Assembly (NCBI GenBank): GCA_014381745.1
Contig: JACNLA010000017.1
Coordinates: 5,472-69,471 of the forward strand
Direction: 5' to 3'
DNA from: Actinomycetota bacterium
Lineage (GTDB): Bacteria; Actinomycetota; Acidimicrobiia; Acidimicrobiales; MedAcidi-G1
DNA length: 64,000 nucleotides
Shown piece after piece: positions 28,898 through 36,852 of this stretch. Numbering within the stretch: position 1 is the stretch's first letter; every line of letters begins with the position of its first letter. Under the pieces are notes generated by a model that saw nothing but the letters and a program-made list of their open reading frames with translations, made no database searches and had not been told where the DNA came from. The position numbers were made by a program, and so were the translations under genes.

Positions 28898-29343
28898 TTT
28901 GAAAGGTGCTCCTCGCCATTGGCCGGGTCCTCTACAACGAGACCCCGTAACACGGTCCCATGTGGGATGGCCTCGGTCAGCAGCCGGCCACATCCTGCCG
29001 TGACCGCTGCCTCGAGGGCCAGGGCGTCACGGAGTTGCAGGTCGTTGGCCTCGGCGGTGTCGGCGGCCGCTGCGATCATGTCAGGATCCACCTGAACGAC
29101 CGTCAGGTCGGCCAGGTCGGCCAGAGCGCGACCGGCGACGACCGAAGGCAGTGGACGCGCGAAGCGACCGGTGACGGTGTCGTAGAAGTCTGCCAGGACC
29201 CTTGTCGACAAGATGAGCGTCGTTCCTCCGTGGTCGCCCATCAAGGCCCGGGCAGCCGCCTGGCGTTGCGGATCGTCGTCATCAAAGAGGCGCACCACTA
29301 CCGAGGTGTCGACGAACACCCTGTTGGTTGCGGGCCCGCTCAT
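28894..29343 (-). CDS. PIN-domain toxin (module 2)
   Basis: 149 residues, PIN fold: Asp12 (VFVDTSVVVRLF), Asp52 in VLADFYDTVTG where many relatives have Glu, Asp106 in LQLRDALALEAA. The last acidic site reads LLTEAIPHG, while relatives have LLTEDLQHG or similar, so one Asp is replaced by Ala. Nuclease activity may be weakened. The start overlaps the antitoxin stop and the stop overlaps the epoxide hydrolase start, both by 4 nt. Confidence 0.82.
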   Translation of the reverse strand: MSGPATNRVFVDTSVVVRLFDDDDPQRQAAARALMGDHGGTTLILSTRVLADFYDTVTGRFARPLPSVVAGRALADLADLTVVQVDPDMIAAAADTAEANDLQLRDALALEAAVTAGCGRLLTEAIPHGTVLRGLVVEDPANGEEHLSK

Positions 29344-29546
29344 TCAAGAGGCCTTCCGCCGGATCCGGCCGCCGAGGAGATCGAGAGGGCCACCAGTCGA
29401 CGGCGAGCGGCATCGACACGGTCTGTGGCGGCGAAGCCGGTTATCAGCTCGCGGACCACCGCATTCACCGAGGTTCCCTGCTCAACTGCACGCACCCGAG
29501 CCCGGGCCAAGAGGTCGTCATCAACCGAAAGCGTAAGGTTTGCCAT
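29340..29546 (-). CDS. Ribbon-helix-helix antitoxin (module 2)
   Basis: 68 residues: ANLTLSVDDDLLARARVRA, then GTSVNAVVRELITGFA, a CopG-type ribbon-helix-helix, with a short C-terminal tail. The ATG itself touches the left arm of an 18-bp-arm palindrome, so the dimer should repress its own promoter. It overlaps the toxin gene by 4 nt. No ribosome binding site is visible. Confidence 0.83.
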   Translation of the reverse strand: MANLTLSVDDDLLARARVRAVEQGTSVNAVVRELITGFAATDRVDAARRRLVALSISSAAGSGGRPLE

Positions 29547-29588
29547 GTGTATATGTGTAACACAGATTACGTGTTACACATATACACA
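29546..29588 (-). promoter_or_regulatory. Module 2 palindromic operator
   Basis: Perfect inverted repeat with 18-bp arms: 29546-29563 (TGTGTATATGTGTAACAC) and 29571-29588 (GTGTTACACATATACACA), spacer AGATTAC. It is strikingly AT-rich for this genome and begins at the A of the antitoxin start codon. A TACACA box 7 nt before the ATG is one base from the TANNNT leaderless pattern seen elsewhere. Confidence 0.82.
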
Positions 29589-29710
29589 ATGATTCTGCAT
29601 GCCTGAGAACCCGGACAATCCAGTCCTTCCGGTTGGGGGCCGATGCCCCGCCTGACCTAGGTTCCGGCACGACTCAGCCACAGTCCCAAGCCGCACAAAG
29701 AGGAAAAACC

Positions 29711-31033
29711 ATGCCGATCGGACCCGGACTACACATCGAGAACCCAAGCGACGAGTCCATGAACCTGGCAATGTCGCAGGGGGCACGACCCCTCTACGAC
29801 GCCGTCGTGGACTTCATCGCCACCGAGGTGGAACCCGTGACCCGCGAGTACCACGACCTCGGGACGGTGCGTGAGGACCACTGGGGCTACCACCCCGGCC
29901 AGATCGACATCATCGAGACCCTCAAAGCCAAGGCTCGCGAGAAGGGCCTCTGGAACTTCTTCCTTCCCGACGCCGAAACCGGCGAAGGCCTCTCCAACCT
30001 CGACTACGCCTACATCGCCGCCGAGTTGGGCAAGAACCCGATCGCCTCCGAGAGCCTCAACTGCTCGGCACCCGACACCGGCAACATGGAGGTGCTCGAA
30101 CGCGTCGGCACCCCCGAGCAGAAGAAGCAGTGGCTGGAACCCCTCCTGAACGGCGAGATCCGCTCCGCCTACGCCATGACCGAACCCGACCTAGCCTCCT
30201 CTGACGCCAAGAACATCGCCTGCAGCGCCGTGCGCGACGGCGACGAGTGGGTCATCAACGGCACCAAGTACTACATCTCCGGTGCCGGAGACCCCCGCTG
30301 CAAGATCATGATCACGATGGTCCAGACCGACCCCGACGGACCACCCCATCGCCGCCAGTCCCAGATACTCGTACCAACCGACGCACCGGGTCTGACCATC
30401 GACCACGCCATGCACGTGTTCGGCGACGACGACGCCCCCCACGGCCACATGCACCTCACCTTCGACGACTGCCGTGTTCCCTACGACAACCTCCTGCTGG
30501 GCGAGGGTCGCGGCTTTGAGATCTCACAGCTACGCCTCGGACCCGGACGCATCCACCACTGCATGCGCTCCATCGGTGCCGCCGAGCGGGCCGTTGAGTT
30601 GATGGCCCGCCGTGGCCTCTACCGGGAGGCCTTCGGCAAACCCATCGCCCGCCTCGGCAAGAACATGGAGGTCATCTCTCGGGCACGAATCGACATCGAG
30701 TCCATGAGGCTGATGGTGCTTCGTGCCGCGAGAGCAATGGACACCATGGGAAACGCCGAGGCCCGAGTCTGGATCAGCGCCGTCAAGGCCATGGTGCCAG
30801 AAAAGGTCTGTCACATCATCGACGAGGCGATCCAGGTCCACGGCGCAACAGGCGTCTCCCAGTGGACACCTCTTGCATCGATGTACACCTCCCAGCGCAC
30901 GCTGCGACTGGCCGACGGGCCTGACGAGGTTCACCACTTCGTGGTCGCACGGTTCGAGCTGGGCCGCTACGGCGACGGCCCAGGCGAGGTCCCCATCCAC
31001 GAAACCACGGGCCCGGTCTTCACCGGTCCATGA
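29711..31033 (+). CDS. Acyl-CoA dehydrogenase, ACAD10/11-like
   Basis: 440 residues, longer than classical dehydrogenases. The features ARPLYDAVVDFIATEVEPV, KGLWNFFLPDAETGEGLSN, YAMTEPDLASSDAKNI, NGTKYYISGAGDPRCKI and C-terminal LRLADGPDEVHHFVVAR match the ACAD10/11 group, which includes bacterial enzymes acting on unusual (for example 4-hydroxy or very long) acyl-CoAs. AGAGGA lies 8 nt before the ATG; the open frame before 29711 is not coding. It precedes an alkyl sulfatase gene by 23 nt, so the two may process alkyl sulfates into fatty acids. Confidence 0.88.
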   Translation: MPIGPGLHIENPSDESMNLAMSQGARPLYDAVVDFIATEVEPVTREYHDLGTVREDHWGYHPGQIDIIETLKAKAREKGLWNFFLPDAETGEGLSNLDYAYIAAELGKNPIASESLNCSAPDTGNMEVLERVGTPEQKKQWLEPLLNGEIRSAYAMTEPDLASSDAKNIACSAVRDGDEWVINGTKYYISGAGDPRCKIMITMVQTDPDGPPHRRQSQILVPTDAPGLTIDHAMHVFGDDDAPHGHMHLTFDDCRVPYDNLLLGEGRGFEISQLRLGPGRIHHCMRSIGAAERAVELMARRGLYREAFGKPIARLGKNMEVISRARIDIESMRLMVLRAARAMDTMGNAEARVWISAVKAMVPEKVCHIIDEAIQVHGATGVSQWTPLASMYTSQRTLRLADGPDEVHHFVVARFELGRYGDGPGEVPIHETTGPVFTGP

Positions 31034-31056
31034 GCCGCCCGGGTAGCTGAACACCA

Positions 31057-32979
31057 ATGACCGACGACCCTCGCACCCCGAAGCCCGCCACAACACACAC
31101 CCGGGCCGACCTGGAGGCCTTTACGGCGTCACTTCCACCGGACGACGGCAGCGACGCCGCTGACGTGGCGCGTGGCTTCATTGCCACCAGGGCTGAGCCA
31201 GTCATCGAGAAGATCCAGCCCAACCAGTGGCTGCCAGTCTCATGGGACCTCTCCCGGTCAGATTTCGTGGAAGGCCCCGCTCCTGACACCGTCAACCCGG
31301 CGCTGTGGCGCCAGGCCGGCTTCAACGCCCAGCACGGCCTCTACGAGATCTGTGACGGCTTCTACCAGGTTCGCGGTTTTGACACCTCCTGCGTCACGTT
31401 CATCAGGGGCGACCGCGGCTGGGTGGTCATCGATCCCCTGACCACGACCGAAACGGCCCGCGCCGCATTCGAGCTGGTAACCGAGAACCTGGGTGAGCGC
31501 CCGGTCACTGCGGTCATCTACACCCACTCCCATGTGGACCACTACGGCGGTGTGCTGGGAGTTGTCGACCTTGAACGGGTCGAGTCCGGAGAGGTGCCGA
31601 TCGTCGCGCCCGAGGGCTTTCTGCGGGAGGCGGTGGCCGAGAACGTGGTCGCCGGGCCGGCAATGAGCCGCAGGACCACCTACCAATTCGGACTGCTGAT
31701 CCCGTGGAACGAACACGGGCATGTCGACCAGGGACTCGGCAAGGGCCTACCCACAGGCTCATCAGCCCTGGTGCCCCCGACAATCGAGATCACCGAAACA
31801 GGCCAGGAGCTGGTGCTGGACGGGGTCCGCATTGAGTTCCAGTTGACACCTGAGACCGAAGCACCAGCCGAGATGCACTTCTACTTCCCGGACCACCGCA
31901 TCCTCTGCATGGCCGAGAACTGCACGGCGACGATGCACAACGTGTTGACCCTGCGTGGGGCGCTGGTTCGCGACACCCTCATGTGGAGCCGCTACATCGA
32001 CGAGGCACTCGACCGATGGGGCGACAAGACCGACATCGTGTTCGCCAGCCACGGCTGGCCCCACTGGGGAACCGACGCCGTCAGGAACTACCTGACCAAC
32101 CAACGGGACCTCTACAGGTGGTTGCACGACCAGGCGATGCGTCTGGCCAACCTGGGTTTCACCCCCAACGAGATCTCTGCCCGAATCGACCTGCCCCCCG
32201 GGTTGTGGGATGACTGGCTCTGCCACGGCTACTACGGGACGGTCAGCCACAACGTTCGGGCTGTCTACCAGCGCTACCTGGGTTGGTATGACGGCCACCC
32301 GTCAAGCCTTGACCCGTATGAACCCGTCGAGGCCGCTGCCCGCTACCTGGAGTTCATGGGAGGAATGGACAACCTCCTCGAGCAGGCACGGGCCTCATAC
32401 GAGGCCGGCGACCACCGCTGGGTCGCCGAGGTTTTGAGACATGCCGTGTTCGCGGACCCCACCTGCGAGGAAGCCAGGCTTCTCCAGGCCGACGCATTCG
32501 AGCAACTGGCCTACCGGGCCGAGTCGGGACCGTGGCGCGACATCTACCTGACAGGAGCCCAGGAGCTGCGGAACGGCTCGATCGACGTACCGGCGATGCA
32601 ACGACCCAGGCCCGAGGTGGCGCGGGGCATGACCCTGCAGCAGGTGTTCGACTATCTGGCCGTCAGGGTCGACGGCCCCGCAGCGGCAGACATCGGCCAC
32701 ATGCGGATCAACTGGCAGCTGCCCGACGCTGACGAGATCGTCCGGGTCGAACTCTCCAACGGCACCCTCCACTCCTCTCCGGGCAGGTCACACCTGTTGC
32801 CAGATGCCGTAGTCACCTGCGACCGGGCAGCGCTGAACGAACTCGTGGCAACGGGGGGCCAGCTCGGCGACATTGTCGGATCGGGTGCAGCCACCATCAG
32901 CGGTGACGTAGATCGGGTGCTCGCTCTGTGGGACACGTTCACCGACTTCCCGATCTTCTTCAGGATCATCGAGCCCTAG
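31057..32979 (+). CDS. SdsA/BDS1-like alkyl sulfatase (metallo-beta-lactamase fold)
   Basis: 640 residues. N-terminal Zn-hydrolase domain with THSHVDHYGG (about residues 159-168), AENCTATMHN and FASHGWPHWG as further metal/active-site segments; a helical dimerisation domain (about 400-520); and a C-terminal SCP2-like lipid-binding domain (from about 525, ADIGHMRINWQLPDADE). This is the layout of class III alkyl sulfatases that cleave primary alkyl sulfates to alcohol and sulfate. No signal peptide is seen, so it is probably cytoplasmic. Same operon as the ACAD10/11-like gene. Confidence 0.9.
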   Translation: MTDDPRTPKPATTHTRADLEAFTASLPPDDGSDAADVARGFIATRAEPVIEKIQPNQWLPVSWDLSRSDFVEGPAPDTVNPALWRQAGFNAQHGLYEICDGFYQVRGFDTSCVTFIRGDRGWVVIDPLTTTETARAAFELVTENLGERPVTAVIYTHSHVDHYGGVLGVVDLERVESGEVPIVAPEGFLREAVAENVVAGPAMSRRTTYQFGLLIPWNEHGHVDQGLGKGLPTGSSALVPPTIEITETGQELVLDGVRIEFQLTPETEAPAEMHFYFPDHRILCMAENCTATMHNVLTLRGALVRDTLMWSRYIDEALDRWGDKTDIVFASHGWPHWGTDAVRNYLTNQRDLYRWLHDQAMRLANLGFTPNEISARIDLPPGLWDDWLCHGYYGTVSHNVRAVYQRYLGWYDGHPSSLDPYEPVEAAARYLEFMGGMDNLLEQARASYEAGDHRWVAEVLRHAVFADPTCEEARLLQADAFEQLAYRAESGPWRDIYLTGAQELRNGSIDVPAMQRPRPEVARGMTLQQVFDYLAVRVDGPAAADIGHMRINWQLPDADEIVRVELSNGTLHSSPGRSHLLPDAVVTCDRAALNELVATGGQLGDIVGSGAATISGDVDRVLALWDTFTDFPIFFRIIEP

Positions 32980-32994
32980 CTCGGCGCGGGCTGC

Positions 32995-33013
32995 GATCTG
33001 ACCCGATCAGATC
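32995..33013. terminator. Small hairpin between convergent genes
   Basis: Inverted repeat GATCTGA / TCAGATC with a 5-nt loop, 15 nt after the sulfatase stop and overlapping the PIN toxin stop of module 3. Could end transcription from both sides, but the stem is short and no T-run follows. Confidence 0.3.
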
Positions 33014-33410
33014 ACAGGTCGTCGGGTCCAACGGTTCGAACCAGACGCCCGGCACCACGACTGAGGCGACCATCGCGGGTGAACAATGGGACATCCATCG
33101 CCTTGGCGAGCCCGACGTATTCGGCGTCATAGGTGCGAGCCCAACCGAGTTGACGCGCCGCTGCCGTTGCATCGTCGTAGATTGCCCGGCTCGTCATGCG
33201 CTCAATCGGTGCCTCCAGAAGCCTTTCCAGCATGACCTCAGAAACCTCGTCAGTTATCTCGTCACGCCAGACCATGAGGTTGATAACCGAGGTTGCCTCA
33301 GACCAGAGGAGGGCCGGGGCTGTGAGGTCATGCCTGTCTACAAGTGGATCCAAGCCGACAGCTGTCGCCAACTCATAGAGGGCAGCACTGCTGTCGATCA
33401 CCAACTTCAC
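33012..33410 (-). CDS. PIN-domain toxin (module 3)
   Basis: 132 residues, PIN fold with all four acidic positions: Asp6 (LVIDSSAALYEL), Glu38 (LLWSEATSVINL), Asp95 (TYDAEYVGLAKAM) and Asp113 (LFTRDGRL). It follows the antitoxin gene with a 4-nt overlap. Predicted ribonuclease toxin of the VapC type; not closely similar in sequence to the toxins of modules 1 and 2. Confidence 0.86.
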   Translation of the reverse strand: MKLVIDSSAALYELATAVGLDPLVDRHDLTAPALLWSEATSVINLMVWRDEITDEVSEVMLERLLEAPIERMTSRAIYDDATAAARQLGWARTYDAEYVGLAKAMDVPLFTRDGRLSRGAGRLVRTVGPDDL

Positions 33411-33652
33411 CGCCCCGACCTCGCAGACCGGAGTGCAGCAACAAAGTTGGGGGCGGGGCTGCCATCCATCATCGTGTCCCCGCCGGATCTGGCAATAATC
33501 TCGGCCTCGGCCACACAGTCATCGAGATCTGCATCGTCAATTAGGTACTGGGTACCGACCCTGGAACTCGGAAGACGACCCTCGCGAATCCAGCGGCGAA
33601 CGGTCTCCGGATTACGGCCAATGCGGTGGGCTGCTTCGGGCACGGTCAGCAT
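33407..33652 (-). CDS. Excisionase/MerR-type HTH antitoxin (module 3)
   Basis: 81 residues. N-terminal helix-turn-helix LTVPEAAHRIGRNPETVRRW, then GRLPSSRVGTQYLID, the pattern of excisionase-like DNA-binding proteins, and a C-terminal segment that probably binds the toxin. This is a different antitoxin fold from modules 1 and 2. The ATG lies 7 nt after TACACT inside a palindrome, so it is probably leaderless and autoregulated. Confidence 0.84.
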   Translation of the reverse strand: MLTVPEAAHRIGRNPETVRRWIREGRLPSSRVGTQYLIDDADLDDCVAEAEIIARSGGDTMMDGSPAPNFVAALRSARSGR

Positions 33653-33654
33653 TA

Positions 33655-33672
33655 GTTGTAGTGTACTACAAC
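33655..33672 (-). promoter_or_regulatory. Module 3 palindromic operator with -10 box
   Basis: Inverted repeat GTTGTAGT / ACTACAAC (8-bp arms, spacer GT) starting 2 nt before the antitoxin ATG. The -10 box TACACT (33665 to 33660, minus strand) lies across its centre, 7 nt before the ATG. Binding there would cover both the -10 box and the transcription start. Confidence 0.72.
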
Positions 33673-33792
33673 AATTTCTGGCACATCACACCGCCTCTAG
33701 ACGGCGGTCATAGACCTTCTCGTTGCGAATCCCGAGCACCACACCACACGGCCAGGTCAATGCCATGTCGAGATGGGAATCAGCCTGGACTA

Positions 33793-34974
33793 TCAGCCGC
33801 CCCTGATCTCCCTGCGGAGCTCATCACCGTGTTCGTCGTTGGCGGGCGGTGGCCTGCGAATCCCCGGTGGGGTGGCCGACATCCGGATTGGCGATCCAAC
33901 AGACCTGAAGGCATCCGTTCCCTCGCCCGTGACCCAGACGGGATCGAGGCCCAGGTCCTCGGCAGCGGTAAACGCCTCACGAACGCTGTTGATCGGGCCG
34001 GCGGGAATCCCCGCAGCACGCAGCCTTCGTGTCCACACGGCGACGCTGGCCGGTGCAAGCACAGATTCGATCTCAGCCTCGAGGGCATCGGCATGCTGCA
34101 GACGTGCAGCATTGTCTACAAAACGCGTGTCCGCCTCCAGGTCGGGCCGCTCCAGAACCTCACACAGCCGCTGCCACAAAACGGGGCTGGCTGCGGCGAT
34201 CACCATCTGGCCGTCAGAGGCCCGGTAGGGCTGATAGGGGACGATCGACGGGTGACGGTTTCCGTGGCGTCCCGGGTCGGTGCCGGTTGTCACGTGGGCG
34301 GAACCGACATTCAACAGACCGGCCAGGGCCGCCCCCATCAGGGAAACCTCAACGTGTTGACCGAGGCCCGTCTGGCGCCTCTCCTCAACAGCCGCCAGGA
34401 TGGCGACGGCAGCGTAGAGGCCGGCCAGCTTGTCGACGACGGCGGCGCCCACCTTCATGGGCTCACCGTCGACCTCACCGGTAATGGACATGAGGCCGCT
34501 CATCGCCTGAACGAGGAAGTCGTATCCGGCGAGACCGGCACCCTTGCCGGTACTCCCGAATCCGGTGATCGAACAGGTGATGAGATCGGGCCTTCCTTCG
34601 ACAAGGGAGTCCCTGTCCAGGCCGAACCGTTCCATGGTGCCGACACGGAAATTGTCAACAACGACGTCGGCATCGAGACACAGGAGGCGAGCCATCTCGA
34701 GGTCCTCGGGGTCTCGCAGGTCCAGGGCGATGCTCCGCTTGTTGCGGTTGAGGCCCAGGTAGTAGGTGCTCGTCGGATCACCGTCCACCTCCCACCACGG
34801 CGGCCCCCACGTGCGCGTGTCATCACCGACGCCTGGCTGTTCGACCTTGACCACGTCGGCTCCCAGGTCGCCCATGACCATCGTCGCAAGGGGCCCGGCC
34901 AGGATGCGGCTGAAGTCGGCGATCCGGAGGTGCCCGAGGGCACCGCGCTCTGCACGCTCGATTCCTGTTGGCAT
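33793..34974 (-). CDS. CaiB/BaiF family CoA-transferase (family III)
   Basis: 393 residues. Moves CoA from one organic acid to another. Motifs: RIADFSRILAGPLATMVMGD, LGADVVKVEQPGVGDDTR with the catalytic Asp expected in the central segment (NVGTMERFGLD region), YYLGLNRNKRSIALDLRDPE, TGFGSTGKGAGLAGYDFLVQ and MSITGEVDGEPMKVGAAVVD. ATG 34974 was chosen because GGGGGG lies 7 nt before it; a GTG at 34989 is possible. It ends a three-gene minus-strand run with a GNAT and a C45 acyltransferase. Confidence 0.9.
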   Translation of the reverse strand: MPTGIERAERGALGHLRIADFSRILAGPLATMVMGDLGADVVKVEQPGVGDDTRTWGPPWWEVDGDPTSTYYLGLNRNKRSIALDLRDPEDLEMARLLCLDADVVVDNFRVGTMERFGLDRDSLVEGRPDLITCSITGFGSTGKGAGLAGYDFLVQAMSGLMSITGEVDGEPMKVGAAVVDKLAGLYAAVAILAAVEERRQTGLGQHVEVSLMGAALAGLLNVGSAHVTTGTDPGRHGNRHPSIVPYQPYRASDGQMVIAAASPVLWQRLCEVLERPDLEADTRFVDNAARLQHADALEAEIESVLAPASVAVWTRRLRAAGIPAGPINSVREAFTAAEDLGLDPVWVTGEGTDAFRSVGSPIRMSATPPGIRRPPPANDEHGDELRREIRGG

Positions 34975-35005
34975 CAGATGACCCCCCACACCGGTAATGG
35001 TGTGA

Positions 35006-35644
35006 TCAGGATGCCAGATCCGGGTTGTTCCAGACGATCAGCACGGCGTTGTCGCCAACGGCAGGGTCGTCCATGTAGTCAGGGATTGCCCCCCGGGTCT
35101 CGAAGCCGTTCTCGAGTTGGAAGCTGAGGGTCGGGTCGTAGAGCTCACCTGCCACGACCCGGTCCACGTACTCGTCAGCGGTCATCTCGTTGATGTGGTC
35201 GGCATACCCGGGGATTACCCCTCCGGCCACGATCCCGTTCTTTCCCAGTCGCCGCACCGTGTCCTTACGCAACTCGTACAGCTGCTGGCCAATTCCGAGC
35301 CGGCGATACCGCGGGTCCACTGCGATGGTGACCCCGTAGTACCAGTCGGCATCGTCGCTGTGGTTGCCGCACGAGTTCTCACCGCAGAGGTCGTCGAGCG
35401 AGTGGTGGGGCTCGTCGAAGTCGAAGTCGATGAGGATCCCGACCCCCATGGCAACCGGTTTGTCGCCGTCGAGCGCCACGAAACCACCTTCGGAAAACAC
35501 TTCACACAGGATCTCGATGTCCTCGGCGGTGAGAAGGTCCACGGCTCCAGCGGTGGGAAATGCTGCCCGCTCGATTGCGGCCAACTCGCTCGCCCAACGC
35601 GCCTGGATCGGCGCATAGGTGATGTCACCCATTGGGGTCCTCAT
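35006..35644 (-). CDS. GNAT family N-acetyltransferase
   Basis: 212 residues. Acetyl-CoA binding motif VDPRYRRLGIGQQLYELRKD (about residues 109-128, R/QxxGxG/A form RRLGIG) is clear; the C-terminal part YDPTLSFQLENGFETRGAIP is typical of GNATs with a wider acceptor pocket. The start overlaps the upstream stop by 4 nt. The acceptor is unknown. Its place between a C45 acyltransferase and a CoA-transferase suggests small-molecule acyl metabolism. Confidence 0.85.
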   Translation of the reverse strand: MRTPMGDITYAPIQARWASELAAIERAAFPTAGAVDLLTAEDIEILCEVFSEGGFVALDGDKPVAMGVGILIDFDFDEPHHSLDDLCGENSCGNHSDDADWYYGVTIAVDPRYRRLGIGQQLYELRKDTVRRLGKNGIVAGGVIPGYADHINEMTADEYVDRVVAGELYDPTLSFQLENGFETRGAIPDYMDDPAVGDNAVLIVWNNPDLAS

Positions 35645-36732
35645 CCGCCGAACGGAACATGGACGTACTCGTTCTGGCTGGGGAGCCCCCAGACTGCCCA
35701 GAAATCGAGGGTCCGTGGTCGCATGACGGCGCCACCACTGGACTCGATGTGAAACGGCTCACTTGATACCTGGCAGATGGCGTCCGGGTCTCGCGTGAGT
35801 GCCATCAGGTCGTCGCTGGTGATGCCGGTGCGGTCCAGCAGTTCGGTTGCCCTCTCGAGACGACGACTCGAACTTGCCATGAGTCCCTCCGGCTTGGGTC
35901 CCTCGACAGCCGATGCATCCGGGTAAGTGGTGTGGTTGGTGTGGACAAGGGCATCGCCGTTCAGTGACTCGTAGGGCCTGGCTGTCGGCATGGCCTCGAC
36001 GATGTGGCCGATGCCGCTGGAGTCCATTATCAGGAAACTGTGGCCTCCGGCCAGGTTCGCTTCGAGGAGAGCCTCCAACGCCTCGTCCGCGGTGGACCTG
36101 AGCAGCATGTCCCTGACCACCGAGGGCCACATCACGCCGTGGCACCCGTCGGCGGCCACCAGGTTGTTGATTCCCACGCACACGCCGGCCTCGTTCATTC
36201 CGATCTGGCCGAGGCAGCCCGTGGTGGTGAAGACGAGTGCCGCGGGCCCGTCGGTGGGCCTGGTCCTGAGGAGGACAACGTGCTCTGTCGCCGAGTCGTG
36301 CATGTCCCACGTCTGGGCAAGGAACCCCGCACCGTCGGCGCGACCGTCGGGCACGATCACGGCGGTGCAGTCGTCCTCGACTACCTCATCGGGATGGGCC
36401 CCACCGACGACGGACCGCACGGTGTCGACAAAATCGGTAAAGCCACCGACGACCACGGCCTCCTCGGGTGTGATGCCGGCCCCTTCAGCGAGCGCGCACA
36501 TCTCCTCGAACAGAGGCGCCGAGTGTGCCTCGTGAGCCGGGATGCATGCGCCGGCGATGTCCAGGATGTCACCACGGCCAAGCTCCCCACCGGCCCAGAA
36601 TCTGGTGCCGGCGAGCCTGACGCGGTCATCGGCGTAGGCGCGGATCTCCTCTGCGAAGGCCACCCCGTGGGCGTGACCCATCGAGGCGGGGCTGCCGGAG
36701 AGGTCCAGAATCCGCATTGCTGGTCGCTTCAT
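35641..36732 (-). CDS. C45-family autoproteolytic acyltransferase/hydrolase
   Basis: About 363 residues, in the family of isopenicillin N acyltransferase. The predicted processing and nucleophile residue is Cys122 in EDDCTAVIVPDG, followed by AQTWDMH and TTGCLGQIGMNEAGVCVGIN, which are conserved in this Ntn-hydrolase group. These enzymes cleave themselves before the Cys and then hydrolyse or exchange acyl amides. Start taken at MKRPAMRIL; a start at 36717 or a longer TTG start at 36768 is possible. First gene of the run to the CoA-transferase. Confidence 0.84.
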   Translation of the reverse strand: MKRPAMRILDLSGSPASMGHAHGVAFAEEIRAYADDRVRLAGTRFWAGGELGRGDILDIAGACIPAHEAHSAPLFEEMCALAEGAGITPEEAVVVGGFTDFVDTVRSVVGGAHPDEVVEDDCTAVIVPDGRADGAGFLAQTWDMHDSATEHVVLLRTRPTDGPAALVFTTTGCLGQIGMNEAGVCVGINNLVAADGCHGVMWPSVVRDMLLRSTADEALEALLEANLAGGHSFLIMDSSGIGHIVEAMPTARPYESLNGDALVHTNHTTYPDASAVEGPKPEGLMASSSRRLERATELLDRTGITSDDLMALTRDPDAICQVSSEPFHIESSGGAVMRPRTLDFWAVWGLPSQNEYVHVPFGG

Positions 36733-36852
36733 TGAGATGAGTCTCGCAAACCGGGCCAGCGGTTGCAAGGGATATGGTCGTTGTACGGCATCTTGGCAAC
36801 TGATTTCGTTGCACAGATACAGCTACACAACGGATTTGGTGGCAGACGTGCG

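Noticed and set aside
33661-35127. 488-codon plus-strand frame opposite the CoA-transferase
   Set aside because: Antisense shadow; it even begins in the module 3 operator.
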